Shown here piece by piece: positions 7,161 through 14,041 of a DNA stretch of 14,047 nucleotides. The DNA is from Desulfobacterales bacterium. Lineage in GTDB: Bacteria; Desulfobacterota; Desulfobacteria; Desulfobacterales; JAUCGF01. Each line of letters opens with the position of its first letter. The first letter of the stretch is position 1. Made by a program: the position numbers and the translations under genes. The stretch is from assembly GCA_029940345.1 (NCBI GenBank), contig JAOZRC010000065.1, positions 1 to 14,047 of the forward strand, read 5' to 3'. The notes under the pieces were generated by a model. It made no database searches. It was not told where the DNA came from and saw only the letters and a program-made list of their open reading frames with translations.

Positions 7161-7878
7161 GCACTTTTTTTCGTTTGGCCAGAATAAGCGTCCAATAATC
7201 CGGTTGTTGGTCACATAGTTTCCCAATATCCCAGATAACTTTTTGATCGGTATGACCGCAGTTGGAAATACCGACAGTCGCCTCATACACACCGGTTTCT
7301 TCAATAGCGGCGGTGATGTCGGTCACATTGCGGTAGGCCTTTAAAAACACTGCTGCTTCCGGTTTGGGGGAACATTCACGCAACCGATCTCCGCCATTGG
7401 CTCCGGAGATCAGCATTAAAGAATCCTCTCCCTCCACTAAGGGCGTGTTAAGGCAAGCGGCGGCGGCTTGGTAAGAGGTGATTCCCGGGATGCTGACAAT
7501 CGGAAAATGAGGCGCTATCTCTTGAACATATTTCAAAATATATCCATAAGTGGAATAGGTCATCGCGTCTCCCAACGTAATAAAAGCCACTTTTTTCCCC
7601 TGCGTAAGCTCCTCGATAATCGTGTTGGCATGAGCTTGCCAGGCGGTTTTTTTCTCCTCTTTGTCATGGGTCATGGGAAAAGTAAGCATCCGCACCGGCG
7701 TTAAATCCGGTATGTGCGGTTTGGCAATACTCAAGGCCAGGCTGTAACTGTTTTTGGTAGATGCTGCGGCAAAGACGACGTCGGCCACATTCAGCACCCG
7801 CGCCGCCTTTAAAGTGATCAATTCAGGATCACCGGGCCCGACGCCTAAACCATATAAAATTCCTTTTTTAGCTTTCAT
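7141..7878 (-). CDS. cbiL: (Cobalt-)precorrin-2 C20-methyltransferase
   Basis: This 245-residue SAM-dependent enzyme methylates C20 of (cobalt-)precorrin-2, an early corrin-ring step, to give (cobalt-)precorrin-3. The tetrapyrrole methylase fold is marked by GVGPGDPELITLKA at residues 12-25, TLGDAMTYSTYGY at 101-113 and PGITSYQAAAA at 131-141. GDPELIT and GDAMTYSTY favour the CbiL/CobI subfamily over the other methylases. CbiL (cobalt inserted early) is preferred over CobI because the organism looks anaerobic; the sequence alone does not settle this. The ATG has GAAGGGA six bases upstream. A 165-bp gap with a tandem repeat separates it from cbiC, and its 3' end overlaps the Gate protein gene. 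Confidence 0.93.
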   Translation of the reverse strand: MKAKKGILYGLGVGPGDPELITLKAARVLNVADVVFAAASTKNSYSLALSIAKPHIPDLTPVRMLTFPMTHDKEEKKTAWQAHANTIIEELTQGKKVAFITLGDAMTYSTYGYILKYVQEIAPHFPIVSIPGITSYQAAAACLNTPLVEGEDSLMLISGANGGDRLRECSPKPEAAVFLKAYRNVTDITAAIEETGVYEATVGISNCGHTDQKVIWDIGKLCDQQPDYWTLILAKRKKVHGTPES

Positions 7879-7905
7879 GTATTCCCTTCGTTAGCAGTTT
7901 TCAGT

Positions 7906-7986
7906 GTTCGATTATTCGTCTGTTCGTCTGTTCGATTGTTCGTCCGTTCGATTGTTCGTCCGTTCGATTGTTCGTTCGTTCGATTG
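7906..7986. repeat. 16-bp tandem repeat (GTTCGATTGTTCGTCC units)
   Basis: About five 16-bp units run head to tail: 7906-7921 (variant), a half unit 7922-7929, two identical units 7930-7945 and 7946-7961, a variant 7962-7977 and a partial unit 7978-7986. Each unit is itself two 8-mers, GTTCGATT and GTTCGTCC. It fills half of the cbiC-cbiL gap. There are no unique spacers, so it is not a CRISPR. Slippage could change its length between strains. No function can be seen. Confidence 0.85.
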
Positions 7987-8043
7987 ATAAACTCTTCAAT
8001 GTTCGAAAGCAATTCCCGACACGTGACACCTGAAACCTAAAAC

Positions 8044-8661
8044 CTAAGAAACGGCCATAATAGCCAGTGCATTAACCACACTGGCAGCCACATTAGATCC
8101 GCCTTTGCGTCCGGTATTAGAGATGTACGGCACATCGGTTCGGATAAGTGCCGCCTTGGATTCAGCCGCATTGACAAATCCCACCGGCAACCCAACGATA
8201 AGAGCCGGAGCCGCCTTTTTATTTTTGGCGGTTGCCAATTCAATCAGACGCAGCAGAGCGGTGGGCGCATTGCCCACGACATAAATACCGCCATCAATTT
8301 TCTCATAAGCGGCGTCCACAGCGGCTTTTGCCCTTGTAACGCCGGTTTCGGAAGCAATTCGGCTGATTTCGGGATCACTGATCAGGCATTCGACCTGAAC
8401 GCCGAAACTGGCAAGCTCGCCCTTGCGGATTCCCACCCGGGCCATATTGGTGTCGGTGACGATAGTTTTGCCTTGGCGGATAGCGTTTAAGCCCGCGTCA
8501 ATAGCGTCCGTGTGAAAACTGACGCTTTGCAGGTACTCAAAATCGGCCGACGTGTGAATCATGCGGCGCACCACCTGCCATTGTGCGTGCGTAAATGAAT
8601 ACGCCCCAGCTTCCTCTTCTATGATTTTGAAACTCATCGCTTCGATTTCTTCGGGCTTCAT
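8044..8661 (-). CDS. cbiC: (Cobalt-)precorrin-8X methylmutase
   Basis: This 205-residue enzyme moves the methyl group from C11 to C12 to form (cobalt-)cobyrinic acid, the last ring-forming step before amidation by CbiA. The length is normal for CbiC/CobH. The key segment RMIHTSADFE contains His36, aligned with the catalytic His43 of CobH. TDTNMARVGIRK, GNAPTALLRL, GLPVGFVNAAESK and TGRKGGSNVAAS are all family signatures. The ATG is preceded by AAAGGA about nine to ten bases away. It follows cbiA by 35 bp and is surely cotranscribed. Its TAG stop is at the edge of a short dispersed repeat (8020-8045). Confidence 0.95.
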   Translation of the reverse strand: MKPEEIEAMSFKIIEEEAGAYSFTHAQWQVVRRMIHTSADFEYLQSVSFHTDAIDAGLNAIRQGKTIVTDTNMARVGIRKGELASFGVQVECLISDPEISRIASETGVTRAKAAVDAAYEKIDGGIYVVGNAPTALLRLIELATAKNKKAAPALIVGLPVGFVNAAESKAALIRTDVPYISNTGRKGGSNVAASVVNALAIMAVS

Positions 8662-8696
8662 AAACAGTCAGTCCTTTCCAGATTACCTTTTAATTT

Positions 8697-8720
8697 TTAT
8701 TCGTGTTTATTCGTGGTTTC
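8697..8720. repeat. Dispersed ATTCGTG-type repeat forming the 3' end of cbiA
   Basis: ATTCGTGTTTATT followed by CGTGGTT reads across the last codons of cbiA. The 14-mer GTTTATTCGTGGTT recurs at 3854-3867, and the ATTCGTGTTTATT part recurs on the other strand at 3665-3677, both inside the 327-bp element. On the cbiA strand it encodes the last residues ETTNKHE and supplies the TAA stop, so the repeat has probably replaced the original C-terminus. Confidence 0.6.
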
Positions 8721-10097
8721 ATGTCGATAAGTAAAACAATTTTCCACAAAACTGCCGGCCACTTGCGGGCAACTGCCGAAATGCAAATGAATATAACTGC
8801 CCAGTGTTCGCCCGGTCACATAGCCCGGAGCGGTTTGCCTAAGACCGGCTCTCGCCGACACCGAGAAAACAGTTTCCAGATCGCCGATCAGAGTGCTATC
8901 TACGATTTCACTGTAATGAAATTCATGCCCTCGCAGCCTTTGTCCGGCATTGCCTAGTATCGAAGGTTTTGAAAGCGTTATTTCCCGATATCCCAATGCT
9001 CTCCGTTTGCCAGCCATAAGCGTGCGAAAAGGGAAGCACCCCACCATGGGAAAACAGTTTCCCCGGGTGTCACCCATTTCGCGACATAAGTACATGAACC
9101 CACCGCATTCACTGTAAATTGGCATGCCCCGGCGGCTCTTTTCCAATATCTGTTCCCGCATGAAACGATTTCGGAATAACTCTTCGGCGGCGAGTTCCGG
9201 ATATCCGCCGCCTAAATAAAGGCCATCCAAATCATGAGGCAAATTGCGATCATCAATGGGTGAAAATTCGATCAGTTCGGCGCCGTAAGCTTTCAAAATT
9301 TCCAGGTTATCTGGATAATAGAAACAAAATGCCCGGTCTCGGGCCACGCCGATTCTAACCCGTTGGGGCGATGTACTCATAATATAAGGCACTGTTGCAG
9401 CCTCAGTGGTGCTTTCCGGAAGTTGCCTGATTAGCTGCTCAGGATGAATGCCGTTTTCGATTAAATTCACAAGCGCATCCTGATGATCTGTTGTCATGCA
9501 ATGATCTTCAGAAGTGACCAACCCCAGATGACGCTCCGGCAACCGAATATTTTCATCCCAAATCAAACCGCCCAGACACGGCATAGTCACATTTCCGGTC
9601 AACGCTTCTTTGAGATAAGCTAGGTGGCGAGGACTGCCGATATTATTAAAAACCACACCGGCAAAGCACAGTTCAGGATCGAAACGTTCAAACCCCTGAA
9701 CCAGGGCGGCGGCGCTTCGGGCCATCGCTTTTGCATCCACAACCAGGAGGACGGGCAGATTAAGCCACTTGGCCATTTGAGCAGCGGATCCGGCCTCGCT
9801 TTTGCCATCGTATCCGTCAAACAGGCCCATGACACCTTCCACGATCGCAATGTCTGCATCTTGTGTATTTTTGGAAAAACTTTCCAGATTATACTCTTGG
9901 GAAAGCATCCATCCGTCAAGATTATAGCTGTTTCTGCCGGTAATGGCGCGATGATGTCCCGGATCAATAAAATCCGGTCCCACTTTGAACGGCGCTGTGG
10001 TATATCCCCGCTTTGTGAGGGCTGCCAACAGTCCCAAAGTGACCGTGGTTTTACCGCTTCCGCTTTTTGTGCCTGCGATGAGAATGCCTTTGATAAT
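8697..10097 (-). CDS. cbiA: Cobyrinic acid a,c-diamide synthase, with a non-NTG start
   Basis: This ATP- and glutamine-dependent enzyme amidates the a and c side chains of cobyrinic acid. If initiation is at 10097 it has 466 residues, normal for CbiA/CobB. The N-terminal half holds the P-loop GTKSGSGKTT (9-18) and KVGPDFIDPGHH. The C-terminal glutamine amidotransferase has LYLGGGYPE and SECGGFMYL with nucleophile Cys331. The first NTG codon in frame (TTG at 10037) would remove the P-loop, so translation must begin further up. Between the in-frame TAA upstream and the P-loop there is no ATG, GTG or TTG, only ATT (10097) and ATC (10094), with AGGAG four to seven bases before them. The last residues come from a dispersed repeat. 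cbiC follows after 35 bp. Confidence 0.92.
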   Translation of the reverse strand: MIKGILIAGTKSGSGKTTVTLGLLAALTKRGYTTAPFKVGPDFIDPGHHRAITGRNSYNLDGWMLSQEYNLESFSKNTQDADIAIVEGVMGLFDGYDGKSEAGSAAQMAKWLNLPVLLVVDAKAMARSAAALVQGFERFDPELCFAGVVFNNIGSPRHLAYLKEALTGNVTMPCLGGLIWDENIRLPERHLGLVTSEDHCMTTDHQDALVNLIENGIHPEQLIRQLPESTTEAATVPYIMSTSPQRVRIGVARDRAFCFYYPDNLEILKAYGAELIEFSPIDDRNLPHDLDGLYLGGGYPELAAEELFRNRFMREQILEKSRRGMPIYSECGGFMYLCREMGDTRGNCFPMVGCFPFRTLMAGKRRALGYREITLSKPSILGNAGQRLRGHEFHYSEIVDSTLIGDLETVFSVSARAGLRQTAPGYVTGRTLGSYIHLHFGSCPQVAGSFVENCFTYRHETTNKHE

Positions 10098-10235
10098 AGC
10101 TCTCCTGTACCGTTAGAATCAGTACTTTTTCTTTGTGCTTTCTACATGACTTTTTATTCGATATCCGACTGATATGATCGCATCAAGATTATAAAAAACC
10201 TGCTTACGTTTTACTTCTCTATTTCCCTCTTTTTG

Positions 10236-10260
10236 AACTGTTAAGCAATCCTTAATAGTT
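10236..10260. repeat. Hairpin 1 of a related pair
   Basis: AACTGTTAAG (10236-10245) pairs with CTTAATAGTT (10251-10260) around a 5-base loop: nine Watson-Crick pairs and one G-T. With its flanks it matches hairpin 2 at 25 of 32 positions, 121 bp away in the same orientation. Confidence 0.7.
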
Positions 10261-10356
10261 GAACTTTCGACTACCAACATAAGGCGGGACACATTCAAAT
10301 CAGCCGCTCGTAACGAGCCGAAGAAGTCGTTTTACATCGCGATTACCTTCTTTTCG

Positions 10357-10381
10357 AACTGTCAAGTATTTCTTGACAGTT
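10357..10381. repeat. Hairpin 2 of a related pair (perfect 10-bp stem)
   Basis: AACTGTCAAG (10357-10366) pairs perfectly with CTTGACAGTT (10372-10381) around TATTT. Compared with hairpin 1, a T-A pair is replaced by C-G, a change on both sides that keeps pairing, and a G-T pair by G-C. A strong run of T does not follow on either strand, so it is not an obvious intrinsic terminator. It could be an operator, a processed RNA stem or a repeat unit. Confidence 0.75.
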
Positions 10382-10445
10382 GCCTTTGGGGACAACTATA
10401 GACTAAAAAACTGTCCTTTTGAATTTTCTATTTCATTTCTGGTTT

Positions 10446-10592
10446 TCATTCCGCTAACTTTCCAAAATCGGCTTTAAAATATCCGGGCTTTTTTTCGGAA
10501 AAACTGTTCATGCGTTTGACGATTTCGCTTTCAGGGTCGGTCCATTTGTCGCACAGATGGTTGATCACTGGGAGTGAAAATTTACAAATCAT
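10446..10592 (-). CDS. Small ORF of 48 codons coupled to btuF, function unknown
   Basis: The product begins MICKFSLPVINHLCDKW and ends FKADFGKLAE; I do not recognise it. It is hydrophilic, has two Cys (residues 3 and 14) and lacks a signal peptide. The case for translation is the start: the ATG lies 11 bases inside the end of btuF in another frame, with GGAGGTG seven bases upstream, one of the strongest ribosome sites in the locus. That arrangement fits translational coupling to the periplasmic binding protein gene. It could be a small accessory protein of corrinoid uptake, a regulator, or a decayed gene. There is nothing downstream for 348 bp. Confidence 0.5.
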   Translation of the reverse strand: MICKFSLPVINHLCDKWTDPESEIVKRMNSFSEKKPGYFKADFGKLAE

Positions 10593-11577
10593 CCGCAAAC
10601 ACCTCCGGATAAAGAAACCGGCCGATTTGATTAACACCCTGAATCAGGCGCGGCGTGGGGCGTGATACGATCATCTCATCAATAATAAGAATCTGTCCGT
10701 TTTGAATCGCTTTTATGGCTGAAAAACCGGATTCATTTTTGATCATGGCGATGGTGGGACGATTCATGGCCCCGAACTGCGCAATAAACACGTCGATTTC
10801 ATCCGCATATGAAAGAATTCTTTCCTTGCCGTAAAACGCAATATTGGTGTTGCGCACCGGTTCGGCATCCCGTGCGACGTTCACTCCGCCGGCGGTTTCC
10901 AGAACAAATATCGCCATGGAATCCGGTGTAAAGGTTTTCATGCGCTTATGAATCGCTTCAAAATAAACCCATTTTTTGGGATAAACCGTTTCCACTCGCA
11001 AACGAAGTTGTGCTGTTTGCTTTTGAAAAGCGGCCGTCAACTGTCTAGCGGTCTCGCGCTTGCCGGTGAGCGCTCCCAGGATATCCCAATAAACGTACAT
11101 CTCCCTGATATTGCCTGGCTGAAGAGAGACGACGGTGACACCGTATTGTTCAAGCCGCCGAATCAATTGGGGATAGCCGCGATCGATCATGGGACGGATT
11201 AACACCAAGTCCGGTGCGGCCGCCATAAATTTTTCAGGGTCATCATGATAAGAAAAAACCGGTTTGGTCATGGCTTCAGGCGGGTAAACTTCATTGCGGG
11301 ACACGCCGATAATCTCTTTTTCCAGTCCCAGGGAGAAAAGATTTTCCGTATGCGCGCCGTAAAGGGAAATGATTCGCGCATAAGGTTGTCGCACTTTGAT
11401 ATGCCGGCCAGCCTGGTCAACCACGGTCCCGTCAAGTGCGACTTTAAATGAGGCGGTGTCTGCGAACGCCGGAACTGGCATAAACACTGCCAATATCGCT
11501 ACATGGATTGTGTATAAGTAAAGGATTTTAAGGTAAAGGGCGCCTGACTGTTTTTTATTTATCAATAATAACATCAT
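10582..11577 (-). CDS. btuF: Periplasmic corrinoid-binding protein of an ABC importer
   Basis: This 331-residue class III (BtuF/FhuD-like) binding protein should capture cobalamin or other corrinoids in the periplasm and deliver them to BtuCD. The N-terminus is a long signal peptide with a hydrophobic stretch at about 20-37 and a likely cut after AFA (residue 39). There is no lipobox Cys. Typical parts are ARIISLYGAHTENLFSLGL, then DLVLIRP, the long connecting helix with TGKRETARQLTAAF, and the second lobe ending in QGVNQIGRFLYPE. The start ATG overlaps the btuD TGA as ATGA. The B12 substrate is inferred from the riboswitch and the flanking cbi genes; the fold alone would also allow a siderophore. 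Confidence 0.88.
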   Translation of the reverse strand: MMLLLINKKQSGALYLKILYLYTIHVAILAVFMPVPAFADTASFKVALDGTVVDQAGRHIKVRQPYARIISLYGAHTENLFSLGLEKEIIGVSRNEVYPPEAMTKPVFSYHDDPEKFMAAAPDLVLIRPMIDRGYPQLIRRLEQYGVTVVSLQPGNIREMYVYWDILGALTGKRETARQLTAAFQKQTAQLRLRVETVYPKKWVYFEAIHKRMKTFTPDSMAIFVLETAGGVNVARDAEPVRNTNIAFYGKERILSYADEIDVFIAQFGAMNRPTIAMIKNESGFSAIKAIQNGQILIIDEMIVSRPTPRLIQGVNQIGRFLYPEVFADDL

Positions 11578-12365
11578 TTTTTATAAATCACCTGCAGCGC
11601 TTGGGAGTATGGATCAGACCGAACTTTACTCTCCACCTCAAAAACGGATCGGAGGATTTCCTGATTCAAAACGGTCTTCACCGGCCCGTGAGCAACCACG
11701 CTTCCTTGTTTCATAAAAATCAGTTCATCGCAAAACAAGGCCGCCAGATTAATATCCTGCATAACAGCAATGACGGTTTTATGCTGTTTAACGACTCTTT
11801 CCGCCACCATGTTCAATACAGTGATCGTATGGTTAATATCCAGATTGGATGTCGCTTCATCCAGTAAAAGCACCGGTGTATTTTGAGCCAATGAGCGAGC
11901 CAAAATGACACGCTGACGCTCCCCACCGCTCAACTCCGTAATATATCGGTTTGCAAAAGCCAGCGTTTCCGTCTTTGTCATGATATCTTTCAGAATGCGG
12001 ATATCTTCGTCAGATGGCGCTGCAAACCGCGCTATATGGGGATAGCGCCCCATCATTATGACTTCCCGGGCGGTAAAGGGAAAATTGATATAAAAATTCT
12101 GAGGAACCAGCGCAATTTCACGGGATAGCGCTTTACGGGAATAGGTGTTCAAATCTTTGCCCTTATAGCGGATATTACCGGTTGTCGGTTGCCAGTGACA
12201 GATCATTAAATCGATCAAGGTGGATTTACCGCATCCGTTGGGGCCGATGATGCCATAAAACACACCGGCGTTAAGTGTCAGGGAGAAATCACGCAGCACG
12301 CTTTTTTTTTCATAACTGAAAGACACGGCTTGTATTTCAAAAAGGTTGTTCAAGATTTTCTGCAT
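11574..12365 (-). CDS. btuD: ATPase subunit of the corrinoid ABC importer
   Basis: This 263-residue FecE/BtuD-type ATPase powers uptake at the inner face of the membrane. It has Walker A GPNGCGKST (41-49), the Q-loop at Gln89, signature LSGGERQ (145-151) and Walker B LLLDEATSNLD ending near 176. The switch position that is usually His in this family (HDLNLA) is Gln203 here (MQDINLA). The ATG at 12365 overlaps the btuC stop as TAATG and has GAGGGG just upstream. A TTG further up in frame lies inside btuC and was rejected. The tight overlaps with btuC and btuF show one transcript and coupled translation. Confidence 0.92.
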   Translation of the reverse strand: MQKILNNLFEIQAVSFSYEKKSVLRDFSLTLNAGVFYGIIGPNGCGKSTLIDLMICHWQPTTGNIRYKGKDLNTYSRKALSREIALVPQNFYINFPFTAREVIMMGRYPHIARFAAPSDEDIRILKDIMTKTETLAFANRYITELSGGERQRVILARSLAQNTPVLLLDEATSNLDINHTITVLNMVAERVVKQHKTVIAVMQDINLAALFCDELIFMKQGSVVAHGPVKTVLNQEILRSVFEVESKVRSDPYSQALQVIYKK

Positions 12366-13381
12366 TAGCCCCTCGCTTTCTGGCGTTTCCTGAAAATATA
12401 GCAAAAAAACGGGCCGCCGATCAGCGCCGTGATAACGCCGATGGGAATCTCATTGGGCAAAACCGCACGGGTGACGGTGTCGGCGCACAAAAGCAAAATC
12501 GCGCCGGTTAGCAGGGAGACGGGGATCAATTTGCGGTTATCCGGACCAGTGACAGAGCGCACGATATGGGGCACCAGAAGTCCCACAAAGCCGATAATGC
12601 CGGATACGGACACACATACTGCCGACACCAATGAAGCGGTCACCAAAAGCGCCAGGGGCGCTCTTTTCGTATCCACCCCCAGTGAAGAGGCCGTGCGGTT
12701 TCCCAGGGACAATAAGTTCAAATCCCTGGCATAAAACACGGAAACGCCGAATCCGAATCCGACGAAAACAAGCGTCAATATAACATCTGTCCAGGTTTTT
12801 GAACCAAAGCTGCCCATGAGCCAGAAAATAATCACTGACACCTGCTCGTCAGCCACATATTTGAGAAAACTGATACCGGCCGATAAAATGGCAGCGACAA
12901 TAATACCGGATAGAATCAGATTGTTAGATGACAGTCCACCGCTGTCAGAAGAGAGATAGATGACGAAAAACAGGGTACTCACCGCCCCTGAAAAGGCCAA
13001 AAGCGGAATCGACCAGGTTCCCATAAAGCCGATATTGAATAATATGGCCAAAGAAGCGCCGAAGGCCGCCCCGGCAGATACGCCTAAGGTATAGGGATCC
13101 GCCAGTGGATTTAAAAGGATTCCTTGAAACACGGCTCCGGAAATAGCCAGTCCGGCACCGACAATCGCTGCTGTCAGGATCCGGGGTAAGCGCACATCTG
13201 TAACCACCACCGGGTGCAGTTTGTCAATATCAGCAAGCCATCCGTCGTATCCCGTAATCTGTCCGCCGACAATCCGAAGGACGTCGGTAAACGGTATTTT
13301 AATGTATCCCATACCGGCTGAAATCACAATTACAGCGGCAAGCAACAACAGCAGCGCTAATTGACTTCCGGCAGAAATCAT
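12365..13381 (-). CDS. btuC: Membrane permease of the corrinoid ABC importer
   Basis: This 338-residue FecCD/BtuC-type permease should form, as a dimer, the inner-membrane channel. About ten hydrophobic segments start at residue 8. Family marks are DVRLPRILTAAIVGAGLA, NPLADPYTLGVSAGAAFGA, IIGFVGLLVPHIVR and NEIPIGVITALIGGPFF. The frame stays open to a TTG at 13486, but that codon lies in the terminator stem of the leader, so it cannot be the start. I chose the ATG at 13381. A TTG at 13429, with AGGGA four bases upstream, would add 16 residues and is a real alternative. It is the first gene behind the cobalamin riboswitch. Confidence 0.9.
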   Translation of the reverse strand: MISAGSQLALLLLLAAVIVISAGMGYIKIPFTDVLRIVGGQITGYDGWLADIDKLHPVVVTDVRLPRILTAAIVGAGLAISGAVFQGILLNPLADPYTLGVSAGAAFGASLAILFNIGFMGTWSIPLLAFSGAVSTLFFVIYLSSDSGGLSSNNLILSGIIVAAILSAGISFLKYVADEQVSVIIFWLMGSFGSKTWTDVILTLVFVGFGFGVSVFYARDLNLLSLGNRTASSLGVDTKRAPLALLVTASLVSAVCVSVSGIIGFVGLLVPHIVRSVTGPDNRKLIPVSLLTGAILLLCADTVTRAVLPNEIPIGVITALIGGPFFCYIFRKRQKARG

Positions 13382-13472
13382 AATGCGACCGGAACAGATT
13401 GCGCTCTTATTGTTTGAATATTCTGTCAAAACGTCCCTGCAAAAAGATATAAACGTTCCCCGGCCCAAATAC

Positions 13473-13507
13473 AAAAAGCCCTTCAAACCGTATCGGCTTG
13501 AAGGGCT
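13473..13507 (-). terminator. Intrinsic terminator of the btuC leader (riboswitch expression platform)
   Basis: On the minus strand the perfect arms AGCCCTTCAA and TTGAAGGGCT (13498-13507 and 13477-13486) close a hairpin, extended by an inner CCG/CGG pairing. It is followed at once by TTTTT (13477-13473). It lies between the aptamer and btuC, where a B12-controlled terminator is expected. The competing antiterminator was not worked out. Confidence 0.8.
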
Positions 13508-13567
13508 GCACCCAGTTTCTTGACCCTTTTATAAGAATCGTAATCCCCATCTATCGGGAGAATCCGT

Positions 13568-13765
13568 TCATTCATCAGGCAGGTCTTCTGACTCCCCCGC
13601 CTTTTCAGCCGCCTTCCCATTCCGATGGATCAGAACAGTGGCATAAAACAACTGAAAAGGTTCCCTTCCCTATACACGAAAGGTCGAGGTTACAGCGGCG
13701 GGACCGCTCCCGATTTTAACGGGATTCCCTATTAAGCCTGAAAGGCACCTTGAGGCATTTGTAAA
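13568..13765 (-). promoter_or_regulatory. Cobalamin riboswitch (adenosylcobalamin aptamer)
   Basis: Read on the minus strand the conserved blocks of the B12 element appear in order: GGTGCC near the 5' end (13744-13749), AATAGGGAA, GGGAGCGGTCCCGCCGCTGT, GCCACTG, GGGAAGGCGGC, and the B12 box AGTCAGAAGACCTGCCTG (13576-13593). This matches Rfam RF00174 from memory. Binding of adenosylcobalamin should favour the terminator at 13473-13507 and so reduce expression of the uptake and synthesis genes. The ends given are approximate, since the closing stem was not folded. Confidence 0.95.
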
Positions 13766-13786
13766 TGATACATCACGTTCTGTCAA
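13758..13786 (-). promoter_or_regulatory. Sigma-70-type promoter of the B12 locus
   Basis: On the minus strand a perfect TTGACA (13781-13786) is 17 bases upstream of TACAAA (13758-13763), four of six matches to the -10 consensus. Transcription would begin around 13750, at the 5' edge of the riboswitch, which is where a riboswitch promoter must lie. Confidence 0.6.
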
Positions 13787-13828
13787 GAAATTGTTAGTTA
13801 TGGTGTGTAATTCATTCAGAGTTCCATC

Positions 13829-14041
13829 GTGCCGCGCATTGCCCTGACGGCCACGGCTGATCCGGTAACTCGCAAAGAAATCATTCAAAAACTGAGACTG
13901 ACGCATGCCCGGCAGTTTGTTTCCAGTTTTGACCGCCCGAATATCTGTTATCCCGTCGAACCCCGCCTGGCAGGGCTTAAACAACTCACCGTTTTTCTTA
14001 GAGCCTGTTTGGAAAGTCGTGATCGAAGCGAAAAAGTGTGA
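13829..14041 (+). pseudogene. recQ: Fragment of a RecQ-type DNA helicase
   Basis: The reading frame gives VPRIALTATADPVTRKEI and later VSSFDRPNICY. These are helicase motif III and the start of the second RecA-like domain of RecQ. Upstream the frame meets a TAA only seven codons before VPRIA, so the whole ATP-binding domain is missing. Downstream the similarity fades after about residue 57 (KQLTVFL) and the frame stops at 14041. RecQ is normally about 600 residues, so this is a relic of roughly 60. There is no start signal. It sits just behind the B12 promoter, in divergent orientation. Confidence 0.75.

Larger units (their letters stand above)
10098..10445. other. 348-bp non-coding stretch between the btuF-side ORF and cbiA
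   Basis: No credible gene is present. It holds two related hairpins (10236-10260 and 10357-10381), a small hairpin GCTCG-TAA-CGAGC (10306-10318) and the 21-bp repeat shared with 5876-5896 (at 10271-10291). On the minus strand TATAAT (complement of 10189-10194) could be a -10 box for a promoter of cbiA, but no good -35 is seen 16-18 bases upstream. Whether cbiA is read from here or only through from the riboswitch promoter is open. Confidence 0.5.

Noticed and set aside
7161..7304. Upstream extension of the Gate protein to 7304
   Set aside because: These 48 codons lie wholly within cbiL and do not look like a membrane protein start; the ATG at 7160 gives a normal N-terminus.
7906..7986. CRISPR array
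   Set aside because: The units are contiguous with no unique spacers and no cas gene is present.
10373..10402. TTGACA-N18-TATAGA as a firm promoter
   Set aside because: The -35 is part of the palindrome and no + strand gene follows; kept only as a remark in a finding.
13382..13486. btuC start at TTG 13486
   Set aside because: The codon is within the stem of the leader terminator and the added residues precede any permease homology.
13498..13719. 73-codon + strand ORF over the riboswitch
   Set aside because: It is antisense to the well-defined cobalamin aptamer and has no protein features.
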